From the NCBI GenBank assembly GCA_016125075.1, contig WGMO01000001.1, positions 310,001 through 374,000 on the forward strand: 64,000 nucleotides of DNA, given 5' to 3'. This stretch comes from Terrimonas sp. (GTDB lineage Bacteria > Bacteroidota > Bacteroidia > Chitinophagales > Chitinophagaceae). The position numbers and the translations under genes are program-made. How positions within the stretch are numbered: the first letter of the stretch is position 1; the number at the start of each line of letters is the position of its first letter. Of the stretch, positions 55,235-63,362 are shown one piece after another. The notes beneath the pieces were generated by a model. It saw only the letters and a list, made by a program, of their open reading frames with translations. It did no database searches and was not told the origin of the DNA.

Positions 55235-55804
55235 ATGAGCTTTCTGGATTGGATACGTCAACCCTGGCCCTGGTATGTTGCCGGCCCCCTGATCGGGCTC
55301 ACCGTACCGGTATTACTGATCATCGGCAATAAGACCTTCGGGGTTTCTTCCTCCCTGCGGCATATTTGTGCGGCCTGTATACCTGCCAATATTCCTTTTT
55401 TCAAATACGACTGGAAAAAGGAAATATGGAACCTCTTTTTTGTAGCCGGTATTGTTGTAGGTGCCTTCATCGCTTTTAACCTGTTGAATAATCCCGATAC
55501 GGTGCAGGTACATCCCAACCTGGCAAAAGAAATGCAGGGTTACGGTGTCACCGATTACAGGGGTCTTGTACCCTCCGAACTTTTCAACTGGTCGTCCCTG
55601 TTTACGGTGAAAGGATTTATCCTGATGGTAGTCGGCGGTTTACTGGTGGGCTTTGGCACCCGTTATGCCGGTGGCTGTACCAGCGGGCATGCCATCATGG
55701 GTTTATCCAGCTTACAGTTCCCCTCGCTGGTGGCCACGCTCAGCTTTATGGCAGGTGGTTTTATTGTCGCCAATCTCATCTTACCCATCATCTTAAAACT
55801 CTGA
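55235..55804 (+). CDS. YeeE/YedE family transporter (thiosulfate-type), first of a pair
   Basis: A 189-residue membrane protein with about 4-5 hydrophobic segments and the YeeE/YedE signature [23 protein letters not shown] containing a conserved Cys. Two further cysteines lie in [13 protein letters not shown]. In TsuA (YeeE), which imports thiosulfate, conserved cysteines line the path. It is followed 9 bp later by a second, homologous half-size protein, so the pair likely makes one two-subunit transporter. Confidence 0.87.
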   Translation: MSFLDWIRQPWPWYVAGPLIGLTVPVLLIIGNKTFGVSSSLRHICAACIPANIPFFKYDWKKEIWNLFFVAGIVVGAFIAFNLLNNPDTVQVHPNLAKEMQGYGVTDYRGLVPSELFNWSSLFTVKGFILMVVGGLLVGFGTRYAGGCTSGHAIMGLSSLQFPSLVATLSFMAGGFIVANLILPIILKL

Positions 55805-55813
55805 TCATCGAAT

Positions 55814-56350
55814 ATGGAAAATAAAATCATACCCGAAACAGAACAGCAGCACCATGCCTTTCTTGCGGAGAACACCGATTTCGAAGTGCGCTCCCTGGAT
55901 GCCGTCTGCTTCAATGAATCAGAGCTGAAACACCCCTGGTGGTATAATTTCAAATATGCGATCACCGGCATCCTCTTTGGTGTGATCCTGATCAAGGCGG
56001 AAGTGATCTCCTGGTTCCGTATCCAGGAAATGTTCCGTTTACAAAGTTTTCACATGTTCGGGGTGATCGGGTCGGCCGTGGTGACGGGTATCATCAGTGT
56101 GTGGCTGATCCGGAAATTCAAGGTCAAGACCATCTATGGCGAACCGATTGAAATACCCAAAAAGAAATTCAGCCAGGGACAGATCTATGGAGGACTGATG
56201 TTTGGTTTCGGCTGGGCCTTGACGGGAGCCTGCCCCGGACCGCTTTTTGCACAGATCGGGACCGGCGCCACGGTCATCGTCATTACGCTCTTTAGCGCCA
56301 TAGCCGGCACCTGGCTCTATGGCCGGCTGAGAGAACAACTTCCTCACTAA
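55814..56350 (+). CDS. YeeE/YedE family transporter (DUF6691-like), second of a pair
   Basis: A 178-residue membrane protein with four hydrophobic segments and the motif LMFGFGWALTGACPGPLFAQIGTG, the Cys-containing YedE motif. N-terminal about 45 residues are soluble. In typical clusters the YeeE and DUF6691 halves are adjacent, as here, and together form the channel of a thiosulfate (or selenium/sulfur) permease. 9 bp downstream of the first half, 15 bp before the TTG start of the cytochrome. Confidence 0.85.
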   Translation: MENKIIPETEQQHHAFLAENTDFEVRSLDAVCFNESELKHPWWYNFKYAITGILFGVILIKAEVISWFRIQEMFRLQSFHMFGVIGSAVVTGIISVWLIRKFKVKTIYGEPIEIPKKKFSQGQIYGGLMFGFGWALTGACPGPLFAQIGTGATVIVITLFSAIAGTWLYGRLREQLPH

Positions 56351-56365
56351 GAAAATCATGATGCT

Positions 56366-57352
56366 TTGAAATCGATAAAACCGATATTGTTCCCCCTCCT
56401 GCTGTTCCTGTTCTTTTCCGTCGCTGTTATTTTCCAGCTGACTAAAAAAGGACCGGAATCCCCTCATGCCGACCCGGTAAAGGATACTTCTGCATGGGTA
56501 GGCCCCGGTAAATACCAGGTTCCCTATGAAACGGAAGAAGGGAAACTGATCGGGTATGGCCGGGAACTGATCGCCAATACGGCTGTTTATCTCGGCCCCC
56601 ATGGGTCCGTATTACAGATTTCAAACGGAATGAACTGCCAGAACTGCCATCTCGATGCGGGCACCAAACCCTGGGGGAATAATTACAGCGCGGTGTACTC
56701 CACCTACCCCAAGATCAGGTCGCGGAGCGGGCAGATGGAAGGCATCTATAAAAGGGTGAATGATTGTTTTGAAAGAAGCCTGAATGGTTCGGCCCTTGAT
56801 TCCAACAGCCGTGAAATGCAGGCCATCTATGCCTATATGAAATGGCTGGGACAGGGCATCGCGAAAGGGGAAAAACCCGAAGGGGCCGGCATCATGAACC
56901 TCCCCTACCTGGACCGGGCAGCATCGCCCGACAGCGGGAGCATCGTCTTTGCGGCCAAATGCCAGTCCTGTCACGGCGCGGACGGACAGGGACAACTGAA
57001 CCCCGAAGGTAACGCCTATGTGTACCCGCCACTTTGGGGGCCGCACAGTTATAACAATGGCGCCGGCCTGTTCCGCCTGTCGAGGTTTGCCGGTTATGTG
57101 AAAAACAATATGCCGCTGGGCACCACTTATCACGGGCCCCAGCTCACCAATGCCGAAGCCTGGGATGTGGCTGCCTTTGTGAATTCAAGGCCCCGCCCCG
57201 AGGGCGATATGCGCTATGACTGGCCGGATATCAGTAAAAAGCCCGTTGACCATCCCTTTGGACCTTACGCTGATCAATTCACCGAAGCACAACATAAATA
57301 CGGGCCCTTTCAACCCATTGAAGCTGCCCGAAAAAACAAACAGGGTAAATAA
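56366..57352 (+). CDS. tsdA: TsdA-like diheme c-type cytochrome (thiosulfate dehydrogenase/tetrathionate reductase)
   Basis: A 328-residue exported cytochrome: N-terminal membrane/signal segment (about 5-23), heme sites CQNCH (91-95) and CQSCH (199-203). Between them is RVNDCFERSLNG with Cys134, placed as the distal cysteine ligand of the active heme in TsdA: the distance from the first heme Cys is 43 residues, the same as I recall for Allochromatium TsdA (Cys53-Cys96). TsdA couples two thiosulfates to tetrathionate, or the reverse. The start is TTG at 56366; the previous gene's stop in the same frame at 56348-56350 and lack of an ATG leave no better choice. Confidence 0.85.
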   Translation: MKSIKPILFPLLLFLFFSVAVIFQLTKKGPESPHADPVKDTSAWVGPGKYQVPYETEEGKLIGYGRELIANTAVYLGPHGSVLQISNGMNCQNCHLDAGTKPWGNNYSAVYSTYPKIRSRSGQMEGIYKRVNDCFERSLNGSALDSNSREMQAIYAYMKWLGQGIAKGEKPEGAGIMNLPYLDRAASPDSGSIVFAAKCQSCHGADGQGQLNPEGNAYVYPPLWGPHSYNNGAGLFRLSRFAGYVKNNMPLGTTYHGPQLTNAEAWDVAAFVNSRPRPEGDMRYDWPDISKKPVDHPFGPYADQFTEAQHKYGPFQPIEAARKNKQGK

Positions 57353-57385
57353 GCATCCTGTTGCATTGAAAAAATAATTGCTGCC

Positions 57386-59197
57386 ATGTCAAAAAATCAT
57401 TTGCATCACTGCAGTTGCAGTTCCTGCACGCACCAGCATATCACAAAAGCTGAGAAAGCATTACATCTTGAACTGTCTGAAAACAGCCGCCGCGAATTCC
57501 TGAAAAAAGCGGGAAGCCTGGGTTTGGGACTGGGCATTGGGGGCGGGCTCATCACTCCCGTTGCCGCCGCCGCGCTCCATAACGAAGATGCTTCGTATAA
57601 GGCCCGGCAAATGGCGGGCAACAAGGCTGTTCAGAAAGGCAAGGCGGAAATAATCACCTTACTTCATACCGCCGATATCCATTCCCAACTGGATATCCAT
57701 GATGAATTTTTTATCGAGAACGGCCAACCCGTCTATAAGAAAAGGGGCGGTTTCGGTAACCTGAAAACGATGATCAACCATTACCGGAAAAAAAATCCCG
57801 CCAATACACTGGTGATCGATGGCGGCGATTGTTTCCAGGGCGGCGGACTCGCAGCCTTAACGGAAGGCAAGGCGCTGATCCCCCTCATCAACAATATCGG
57901 GTATGATATTATGCTGCCGGGTAACTGGGAGGTAGTGTATGGAAAGGAAATGATGATGCGCGATATGTTTGGTTATAACGGGGTAAAGGTTTGTGCGAAT
58001 ATGTTTCATGACAGCAGTGATGACATGAACGGCGACCTGATCTTTCCTCCCTATTATATCAAACATATTGCCGGTATAAAAATCGGGTTCATCGGTTTCA
58101 ATGACCCGCTTACCCCCAAACGCCAGTCGCCGGATTACAGCAAGGGCATCCAGTTCACATTTCCCGAAAAAAATGTGGCCAAATATGTGAAGATCCTGAA
58201 GGAATATGAAAAATGCGAAATGGTATTCCTGCTCACGCATATGGGACTGGCCCAGCAGGTCGGTCTTTCCAATATGGAAGCGATCAAAGGTGTTGACTAT
58301 ATCCTGGGGGCCGATACCCATGAACGGGTAAGGCAACCCATTGAAGGGAAATATGCAAAAGTGACCGAGCCGGGTTCCTTTGCCTCCTTTATTGCCAAAC
58401 TCGATATCGTGGTGGAAAATGGAGCGGTGAAAGACCATAGTTACCAGTTGCTGGATGTGGACCCGGAGCAATACAAGGCCGACCCGGAGATGAATGCATT
58501 GCTCGAAAAAACAAGGGCCCCCTATCAGAAAGAACTGGACCGGGTCATCGGAAAAACAAGCGTCCCGCTGGTCAGGTATTATGTGATCGAAACACCCATG
58601 GACAATTTTATCACAGATGCCATCATGTGGAAATTCAAAACAGATATTGCGCTGAGTAATGGTTTTCGGTTTTGCCCCCCACTGGTACCCGATCCCAAAA
58701 CGGGCGAGGCCCCCATCACCATGGATTTTCTTTGGAGCATGCTGCCGGTCGACAGTGAAGCCAAGGCGGGAATCGCCACGGGGCAACAGATCTGGGACTG
58801 GATGGAAAAAGAATTAGAAAATGCCTTTGCCAAAAACCCCGAAGACCGGTTTGGCGGATGGGTGGTTCGGTTCAAGGGTATGGAAGTGAATTTCACTATC
58901 AACAGGGAACCGGGAAAACGGGTCAACTGGATAAAAGTGGCGGGCCTGCCGATACGCATGGATAAGGACTATAGTTTTGTGGCCTGCGAGAGAGAGGGCG
59001 ATCCCGATACCACGCTTTGCCGTATGCCGGGTGTTGATGAACCCAAAAAACTCGGCGCCACCATGCATACAGTGATCCAGGAATACCTCGCCGAATTTTC
59101 TCCCATTGCGCCAAAAATAGAAGGCCGGTGTACGGTAACCGATGCCCCCCAGGACTTATTGACCCAGTTAATGGGAATTGGCTATGAATTCAGGTAA
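57386..59197 (+). CDS. soxB-like: SoxB-like thiosulfohydrolase, Tat-exported
   Basis: A 603-residue metallophosphoesterase/5'-nucleotidase family protein. The metal-site motifs are TADIHSQ (Asp97, His99), GGDCFQGG (Asp148), GNWEVVYG (Asn180, Trp181, Glu182), THMGL and GADTHERVR. The GNWE motif, with Trp in place of the His of 5'-nucleotidases, resembles SoxB (G-H-W-E), which hydrolyses the sulfonate from SoxY-bound thiosulfate. A twin-arginine signal SRREFLKKAG (34-43) precedes a hydrophobic stretch. Before it is an unusual Cys/His-rich stretch (H7, H8, C9, C11, C14, H16, H18). No SoxYZ is seen nearby, so the acceptor is unclear. It is co-directional with the TsdA gene, 33 bp downstream. Confidence 0.8.
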   Translation: MSKNHLHHCSCSSCTHQHITKAEKALHLELSENSRREFLKKAGSLGLGLGIGGGLITPVAAAALHNEDASYKARQMAGNKAVQKGKAEIITLLHTADIHSQLDIHDEFFIENGQPVYKKRGGFGNLKTMINHYRKKNPANTLVIDGGDCFQGGGLAALTEGKALIPLINNIGYDIMLPGNWEVVYGKEMMMRDMFGYNGVKVCANMFHDSSDDMNGDLIFPPYYIKHIAGIKIGFIGFNDPLTPKRQSPDYSKGIQFTFPEKNVAKYVKILKEYEKCEMVFLLTHMGLAQQVGLSNMEAIKGVDYILGADTHERVRQPIEGKYAKVTEPGSFASFIAKLDIVVENGAVKDHSYQLLDVDPEQYKADPEMNALLEKTRAPYQKELDRVIGKTSVPLVRYYVIETPMDNFITDAIMWKFKTDIALSNGFRFCPPLVPDPKTGEAPITMDFLWSMLPVDSEAKAGIATGQQIWDWMEKELENAFAKNPEDRFGGWVVRFKGMEVNFTINREPGKRVNWIKVAGLPIRMDKDYSFVACEREGDPDTTLCRMPGVDEPKKLGATMHTVIQEYLAEFSPIAPKIEGRCTVTDAPQDLLTQLMGIGYEFR

Positions 59198-59216
59198 GCT
59201 AAATGCTATCGAAATA

Positions 59217-59813
59217 TCATAAATGCTGGCCCAGTAACCTTAACACTGAAGCTTCGCCCTGGTGATAACTGCCTTCCTGCAGGTACAGGTTTTTCTGCTG
59301 GCAGTTCAGGATATGGAGAAAGGGAAAATCGCTGCAGAGACCGGGAGCATCATAGAGTAAGGCAGCATCCCGGGGGCCACCGCTTTCCAGTTTTATCTGT
59401 TCTTTTGCAAATGCCTCCAGCACGAGGAAGCCTCCTGTTTTTAATGATTGGTAAATTTCCTGGTGGAATTTTTTCCGGGCTGCTTCGGGGAGATGCACAT
59501 AGATCAGCCCGATGGCATCATATTTTTTAGTGGCCCTGAAATCGGCCATATCCATGACCGAATAATGAATGGACAGATTTTCCTTTGCTGCAAAGGCCAG
59601 TGCTTTTTTCCTGGCCACCTCACTAAAATCAAAAGCGTCGACCGCCCACCCTTTTTTGGCGGCGTATATGGCATTCCGGCCCTCGCCTTCGGCGGGCAAC
59701 AAGAGTGTACCCGGCCGGTGCGTATCAATAAACTGTTTGAAAAAATCATTGGGCTGCAGACCGTAAACCGGTTCGCTTTCTGCATACCGCTGGTCCCAGA
59801 ATTGTTTTATCAT
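59217..59813 (-). CDS. Class I SAM methyltransferase, TehB/TPMT-like
   Basis: A 198-residue Rossmann-fold methyltransferase with the motif LLLPAEGEGRNAIYAAKKGW (SAM binding), VDAFDFS, and IGLIYVHLP. TehB/thiopurine-type enzymes methylate tellurite/selenite/thiols and related small molecules, so in this island a thiol or sulfide substrate would be natural, but this is inference. It follows trxA by 15 bp and so is likely under the operator at 60224-60267. It converges with the SoxB-like gene (19 bp). Confidence 0.8.
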   Translation of the reverse strand: MIKQFWDQRYAESEPVYGLQPNDFFKQFIDTHRPGTLLLPAEGEGRNAIYAAKKGWAVDAFDFSEVARKKALAFAAKENLSIHYSVMDMADFRATKKYDAIGLIYVHLPEAARKKFHQEIYQSLKTGGFLVLEAFAKEQIKLESGGPRDAALLYDAPGLCSDFPFLHILNCQQKNLYLQEGSYHQGEASVLRLLGQHL

Positions 59814-59828
59814 ATGCGTCTGAGCAAA

Positions 59829-60206
59829 TTATTCAGCTGCTTTTGCAGTTGCTACCAGTAATCGTTCTTCGATCACCTGCTTAAATACCTTTTTGGGAAG
59901 GGCCCCCGGTTGCATCATCGGCTGGCCGTTTACAGGGATAAAAAGGAAGGTAGGGATGCTCTGGATACCAAATACCGCCGACAGCTCCATCTCTTTTTCC
60001 GTATCCACTTTATAGATCACCAGTTCGTTGGCATATTCCTTACCCAGTTCCTCCAGGACGGGCGCCACCATCTTGCAGGGACCGCACCAGTCAGCGTAGA
60101 AATCAATAATCACCGGGAGCGACCCTTTGAATTTCCACTCTTTCTCCTTGTCATAGTCAAACACTTTTTCCTTAAAGTCCTGCGTCGTAAGTTGTATTGT
60201 AGCCAT
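59829..60206 (-). CDS. trxA: Thioredoxin
   Basis: A 125-residue thioredoxin-fold protein with FYADWCGPCKMVAPVLEEL (active-site CGPC) and the cis-proline in IQSIPTFLFI. No signal peptide, so cytoplasmic. It can reduce persulfides and sulfur carriers. Its promoter has the island's best -7 element, TACTTTTG. The methyltransferase gene follows it in the same direction. Confidence 0.93.
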   Translation of the reverse strand: MATIQLTTQDFKEKVFDYDKEKEWKFKGSLPVIIDFYADWCGPCKMVAPVLEELGKEYANELVIYKVDTEKEMELSAVFGIQSIPTFLFIPVNGQPMMQPGALPKKVFKQVIEERLLVATAKAAE

Positions 60207-60223
60207 ATTGTAAAGTTAAAGGG

Positions 60224-60267
60224 CAAAAGTAAAAAATAGTGGTTTTTCCCGGAGTGATATATATCAC
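60224..60267 (-). promoter_or_regulatory. Crp-type operator and promoter of trxA
   Basis: GTGA-TATATA-TCAC (60254-60267), perfect, then on the minus strand exactly 22 bp to TACTTTTG (60231-60224), an exact TAnnTTTG match. The trxA start codon begins at 60206. Same architecture as the plus-strand sites, in the opposite orientation, which argues against a chance pattern. Confidence 0.82.
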
Positions 60268-60277
60268 TATCCCGGGT

Positions 60278-60304
60278 AAAAAAAACCGGCCCCAGGGGGC
60301 CGGC
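60278..60304 (-). terminator. Terminator of CstB-like gene 2
   Basis: On the minus strand CCGGCCCC (60303-60296) pairs with GGGGCCGG (60293-60286), followed by a T8 run (complement of 60278-60285). Located 24 bp beyond the minus-strand stop at 60328. Confidence 0.85.
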
Positions 60305-60327
60305 CCAAAAAGAAAAACAACAATCAA

Positions 60328-61749
60328 CTATAATTCCGTATTCTGTTTTTTAAACTGTGTGCGTTCCAGCGGGGTAGCGCTCAGGGCCTTGTAGCCGCCT
60401 TTGATATTGACCAGGTTGTGAAAACCCCTCGCCTTGAGAATGGAACCGGCAATAACCGACCGGTAACCACCGGCACAATGCAGGTAGTATTTTTTTTGCG
60501 GATCGATCATCGCCATGTTCTGGTTAATGAAATCGAGCGGGAAGTTCTCCGCCCCTGCAATATGTTCCGTATCGTATTCGCTCCTGCGGCGGACATCAAG
60601 CAGGTTGATCATTTTTTTCTCCTGCTGATATTTCTCTGCAAAATCTTCTGCTGAAATTTCAACGATGATATCGGTTGGTTCTCCGGCTTCTTTCCAGGCC
60701 GCCATCCCGCCTTTCAGGTAGCCCTGGGTGTTATCATACCCCACCCTTGACAGGCGGATGATCGCTTCTTCTTCTTTTCCTTCCTCGGTGATGAGTAAGA
60801 TGGGTTGTTGCAGGTCAGTGATGAGGGTGCCCACCCAGGGTGCAAACATATCATCCAGGCCAATAAAAATGGAGCCCGGGATATGGCATTTGGTGAAGGC
60901 ATCCTTGTTGCGGGTGTCGAGTACGAGGGCATCCATGCTTTCCCACACCGCCTGGAATGCTTTGACCGTGAGCGGCCTGTTTCCTTTACCGATCACTTTA
61001 TCGATACTTTCATATCCTTTAATATTCATCAGTACATTTTGCGGAAAATATTGGGGAGGTTCTACCAGTCCTTCGGTAACCGCCTTGATAAACTCTTGTT
61101 TTTTCATATCGGCACGGAGTGCATAATTGGTGGCTTTCTGGTGACCAAGCGTATCGACCGTTTCTTTACTCATGCTTTTGCCACAGGCACTACCCGCCCC
61201 ATGCCCGGGGTAAACAATCACCTCATCGGCGAGGGGCATTATTTTATTCCGCAGGGAATCGTATAAATATCCGGCCAGTATTTCGGGGGTAATCTCGGCT
61301 TTCACTTTCTGCACCAGGTCTGGGCGGCCAACGTCGCCGATAAATAAGGTATCGCCGGTGAAGATGGCATGGTCTTTCCCGTTTTCATCAACCAATAAGT
61401 AAGTCGTTGATTCCATGGTATGGCCCGGGGTATGCAGTACTTTAATATAAACATCGCCCAGTTTCAGCACTTCCCCGTCTTTGGCAATATGGGCTTCATA
61501 GGCCGGGGCGGCCGTAGGTCCGAATACAATGGTACCGCCGGATTTCTGTGCAAGGTCAATATGGCCGGAAACAAAATCTGCATGAAAATGGGTTTCTAAT
61601 ATATACCTGATCTTAGCGCCATTCCTTTCGGCTTTATCGAGGTAAGGTTTGGGGTCGCGAAGGGGGTCGATCACGGCAGCTTCGCCGTTACTTTCAATAT
61701 AGTAGGCAGCTTCTGCCAGGCAGCCGGTATAGATTTGTTCAACCTTCAT
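60328..61749 (-). CDS. CstB-like persulfide dioxygenase with two rhodanese domains (copy 2)
   Basis: A 473-residue homologue of the 51775 gene, with the same domain plan. The MBL iron site is THFHADF (His54, His56, Asp58), His110, and Asp133; a conserved Cys is C189 in GAGSACGK; the C-terminal rhodanese has HCAGGYRS (Cys425). The middle rhodanese domain has LLITEEGKEEE, with Thr321 where copy 1 has the active-site Cys320, so it should be catalytically dead, as in the pseudo-rhodanese of CstB. It is on the opposite strand from copy 1, and ends with a strong terminator. Confidence 0.87.
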   Translation of the reverse strand: MKVEQIYTGCLAEAAYYIESNGEAAVIDPLRDPKPYLDKAERNGAKIRYILETHFHADFVSGHIDLAQKSGGTIVFGPTAAPAYEAHIAKDGEVLKLGDVYIKVLHTPGHTMESTTYLLVDENGKDHAIFTGDTLFIGDVGRPDLVQKVKAEITPEILAGYLYDSLRNKIMPLADEVIVYPGHGAGSACGKSMSKETVDTLGHQKATNYALRADMKKQEFIKAVTEGLVEPPQYFPQNVLMNIKGYESIDKVIGKGNRPLTVKAFQAVWESMDALVLDTRNKDAFTKCHIPGSIFIGLDDMFAPWVGTLITDLQQPILLITEEGKEEEAIIRLSRVGYDNTQGYLKGGMAAWKEAGEPTDIIVEISAEDFAEKYQQEKKMINLLDVRRRSEYDTEHIAGAENFPLDFINQNMAMIDPQKKYYLHCAGGYRSVIAGSILKARGFHNLVNIKGGYKALSATPLERTQFKKQNTEL

Positions 61750-61798
61750 ATGCGTTTGCTTTTAAGTTTTTGAATAAAAGGGATCTCCCGATTGCATT

Positions 61799-61842
61799 CA
61801 AATTTCCAGTATCCCTCCCGCTGCTTTTGTGCCTGGAGTTAC
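61799..61842 (-). promoter_or_regulatory. Degenerate Crp-type operator/promoter upstream of CstB-like gene 2
   Basis: On the minus strand GAAATTTG (61806-61799; one mismatch to TAnnTTTG, identical to the -7 box of the rhodanese gene at 63851). Exactly 22 bp further upstream at 61829-61842 lies GTGC-N6-TTAC, two mismatches from GTGA-N6-TCAC. Position fits the other six, but the sequence is weak. Confidence 0.35.
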
Positions 61843-61907
61843 AAAAACACATGATCTTAATCAGGTTCCGGGTGTTGTTCCCTGGTTTTATTGTATAAAA
61901 TGGGAGC

Positions 61908-61946
61908 ATAAAAAAGGGTGGGCGACGGTCGCCCACCCTTTTTTAT
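61908..61946. terminator. Bidirectional terminator before the Tat-DsrE-like gene end
   Basis: A nearly perfect 19-bp inverted repeat (61908-61926 with 61928-61946) with A6/T6 flanks, so it can terminate in either direction. It lies 12 bp past the stop of the minus-strand gene ending at 61959. Confidence 0.9.
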
Positions 61947-61958
61947 TGAACAGTTCAT

Positions 61959-62675
61959 TTAGCCTGCATAGATATAGGCACATTTCTTTTCCTGTGCACG
62001 GCCCAGTGCCCATACACCGGAGGGTACCGCCTGGATACCGGGCAATATACCATCCACCCATTCTTTTTTCACTTCGGCGGCCGACTTGCCGGCACCGCTG
62101 GCCAGGGCTGCGCTGTACACGGTCATGGCCGCATCGCAAACACAGAACATAACCCCGCTTGCCTGGAGCTCATTGATACCGATACTGACCGTGCCAAAAC
62201 CGGGGATCTTGAAAGCCCCTTCTTTGGGTTTCCAGAACGGGTTGCGCAGCGAAGGTTTACCGGTTTCAGGGTCGTCGGCCTTGAAGACCTCTCCAAACTT
62301 ATATTTCGCCCACAAACTGTCTTCCATGGCATATGGAATGGCATCATGCCTTAATACCACCACCACACCGCAATCTTTTTCCGTACTGCCTGTGGCCATA
62401 TTGGTCAGTAAGAAAACACGGGGCCAGGCAAAAGGCATTATTTCGTGTGGACGGGGAGCATCAAATACCACCCTGTGTTTACCACTCACTTTATTGAACC
62501 ACTCATCGGGGTCCATATTGGTATTGCTTTCAAAATTGGGTAAGGGAATATCCCCTGCTTTCAGGCTGAGGGGAGAAGCGATGGTGGAGAGGCCCAATAC
62601 GGCTGCACCGGTGGCCAATGATCCCAGGAAACCCCTGCGACCATTATCTTTTTCGTTTTTACCAGGAGTTGTCAT
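61959..62675 (-). CDS. Tat-exported DsrE-like protein
   Basis: A 238-residue protein with a twin-arginine signal: RRGFLGSLATGAAVLGLSTIA at residues 13-33. The mature domain resembles a DsrE/F-like sulfur-relay fold: RVVFDAPRPHE, VVVVLRHDAIPYAM, and a conserved Cys pair in GVMFCVCDAAMTVYS. DsrE-like proteins bind sulfur on cysteine as persulfide. Being Tat-exported it acts in the periplasm and may carry a cofactor or metal. It is divergent from a second, Sec-exported DsrE-like gene (126 bp gap). Family assignment is by motif resemblance only. Confidence 0.6.
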   Translation of the reverse strand: MTTPGKNEKDNGRRGFLGSLATGAAVLGLSTIASPLSLKAGDIPLPNFESNTNMDPDEWFNKVSGKHRVVFDAPRPHEIMPFAWPRVFLLTNMATGSTEKDCGVVVVLRHDAIPYAMEDSLWAKYKFGEVFKADDPETGKPSLRNPFWKPKEGAFKIPGFGTVSIGINELQASGVMFCVCDAAMTVYSAALASGAGKSAAEVKKEWVDGILPGIQAVPSGVWALGRAQEKKCAYIYAG

Positions 62676-62726
62676 ATACGTTTGTTTTCGTTAAAAAAAT
62701 AAAAGATGAAAAGATTTTGTTGAAAC

Positions 62727-62747
62727 AATAGCTAAAAGTTAGCTATT
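62727..62747. promoter_or_regulatory. Dyad in the divergent DsrE-like promoter region
   Basis: AATAGCTA-AAAGT-TAGCTATT, an 8-bp inverted repeat followed by T-rich DNA, lies between the divergent DsrE-like genes at 62675 and 62802. It differs from the GTGA-N6-TCAC operator, so it may be a second operator, or a hairpin acting as a terminator or attenuator. Confidence 0.45.
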
Positions 62748-62801
62748 TTTTATTAAACAAAATTTTTCCGGATTTGCTACCTTACTGTCAAAACCAGCAA
62801 T

Positions 62802-63218
62802 ATGAAATGTAAAATGCTCGTCCTGGCCCTCCTGCTTTTTGCCGGCCCCAGGCTCTTTTCGCAGGCAGTACCCTATAATGTGGTATTTGACCTGACCACG
62901 GATGATACCACTGTACATCAGAGAGTTATACGTTGGATCACCATGATCGAAAAATCAAATCCCGACGCAAAACTGGAAGTGGTTTTTTATGGAAAATCCC
63001 TGGCCATGGCAGAGCAGGAAAAATCGACCGTAGCCGATGCCATCAAAAAACTGTCGGCCAACAAAAATGTGGCTTTCCGGGTTTGTGAGGTTGCCATGAA
63101 AGCCCATAAAGTGGAAAAAAGCCAGCTGATTGCAGGCGTCGGTACCGTTCCCGACGGATTGTACGAGATCATCAGCAAACAGGCCCAGGGCTATGGATAT
63201 ATCAAGGTAGTGCAATAG
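62802..63218 (+). CDS. Sec-exported DsrE-like protein (single Cys)
   Basis: A 138-residue protein: signal peptide (1-20, ending LFSQ), then a DsrE-type alpha/beta domain (YNVVFDLTTDD, LEVVFYGKSLAMA, VAFRVCEVAMKAHKV, VPDGLYEIISKQAQGYGYIKV). Cys95 is at the place of the conserved DsrE active cysteine (pattern C-x3-M). A sulfur-binding or transfer role in the periplasm is inferred. It starts 584 bp before the second such gene at 63363 and may share the divergent promoter region. Confidence 0.75.
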   Translation: MKCKMLVLALLLFAGPRLFSQAVPYNVVFDLTTDDTTVHQRVIRWITMIEKSNPDAKLEVVFYGKSLAMAEQEKSTVADAIKKLSANKNVAFRVCEVAMKAHKVEKSQLIAGVGTVPDGLYEIISKQAQGYGYIKVVQ

Positions 63219-63244
63219 GAAAATTTCCACGGTTATGCCTCACG

Positions 63245-63288
63245 GTGATCAAAGTCACCGGGTGCATCTGTCAATACCTGTAATTCTG
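63245..63288 (+). promoter_or_regulatory. Crp-type operator and promoter of the second DsrE-like gene
   Basis: GTGA-TCAAAG-TCAC (63245-63258), perfect, 22 bp, then TAATTCTG (63281-63288; one mismatch to TAnnTTTG). The gene starts at 63363, giving a leader of about 70 nt. Confidence 0.72.
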
Positions 63289-63362
63289 TATTATATTGGT
63301 TGAACAATCTGGCAGGACATCCTCCTGCCAAAAACAGCTATTTACATTTTAAAAACAGATGC

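Noticed and set aside
57857-58786. 309-residue open frame antisense to the SoxB-like gene
   Set aside because: Shadow frame: the sense frame has a full conserved enzyme, and the antisense translation has no sensible domain.
60247-60275. CCCGG/CCCGGG flanks around the trxA operator, a larger hairpin-like arrangement
   Set aside because: The outer arms are not aligned symmetrically around the operator, and the DNA-site reading with the conserved spacing explains it better.
61851-61864. ATGA-N6-TCAG, resembling the Crp-type operator core
   Set aside because: No -7 element lies 22 bp away on either strand and no gene start fits, so I do not count it as an operator.
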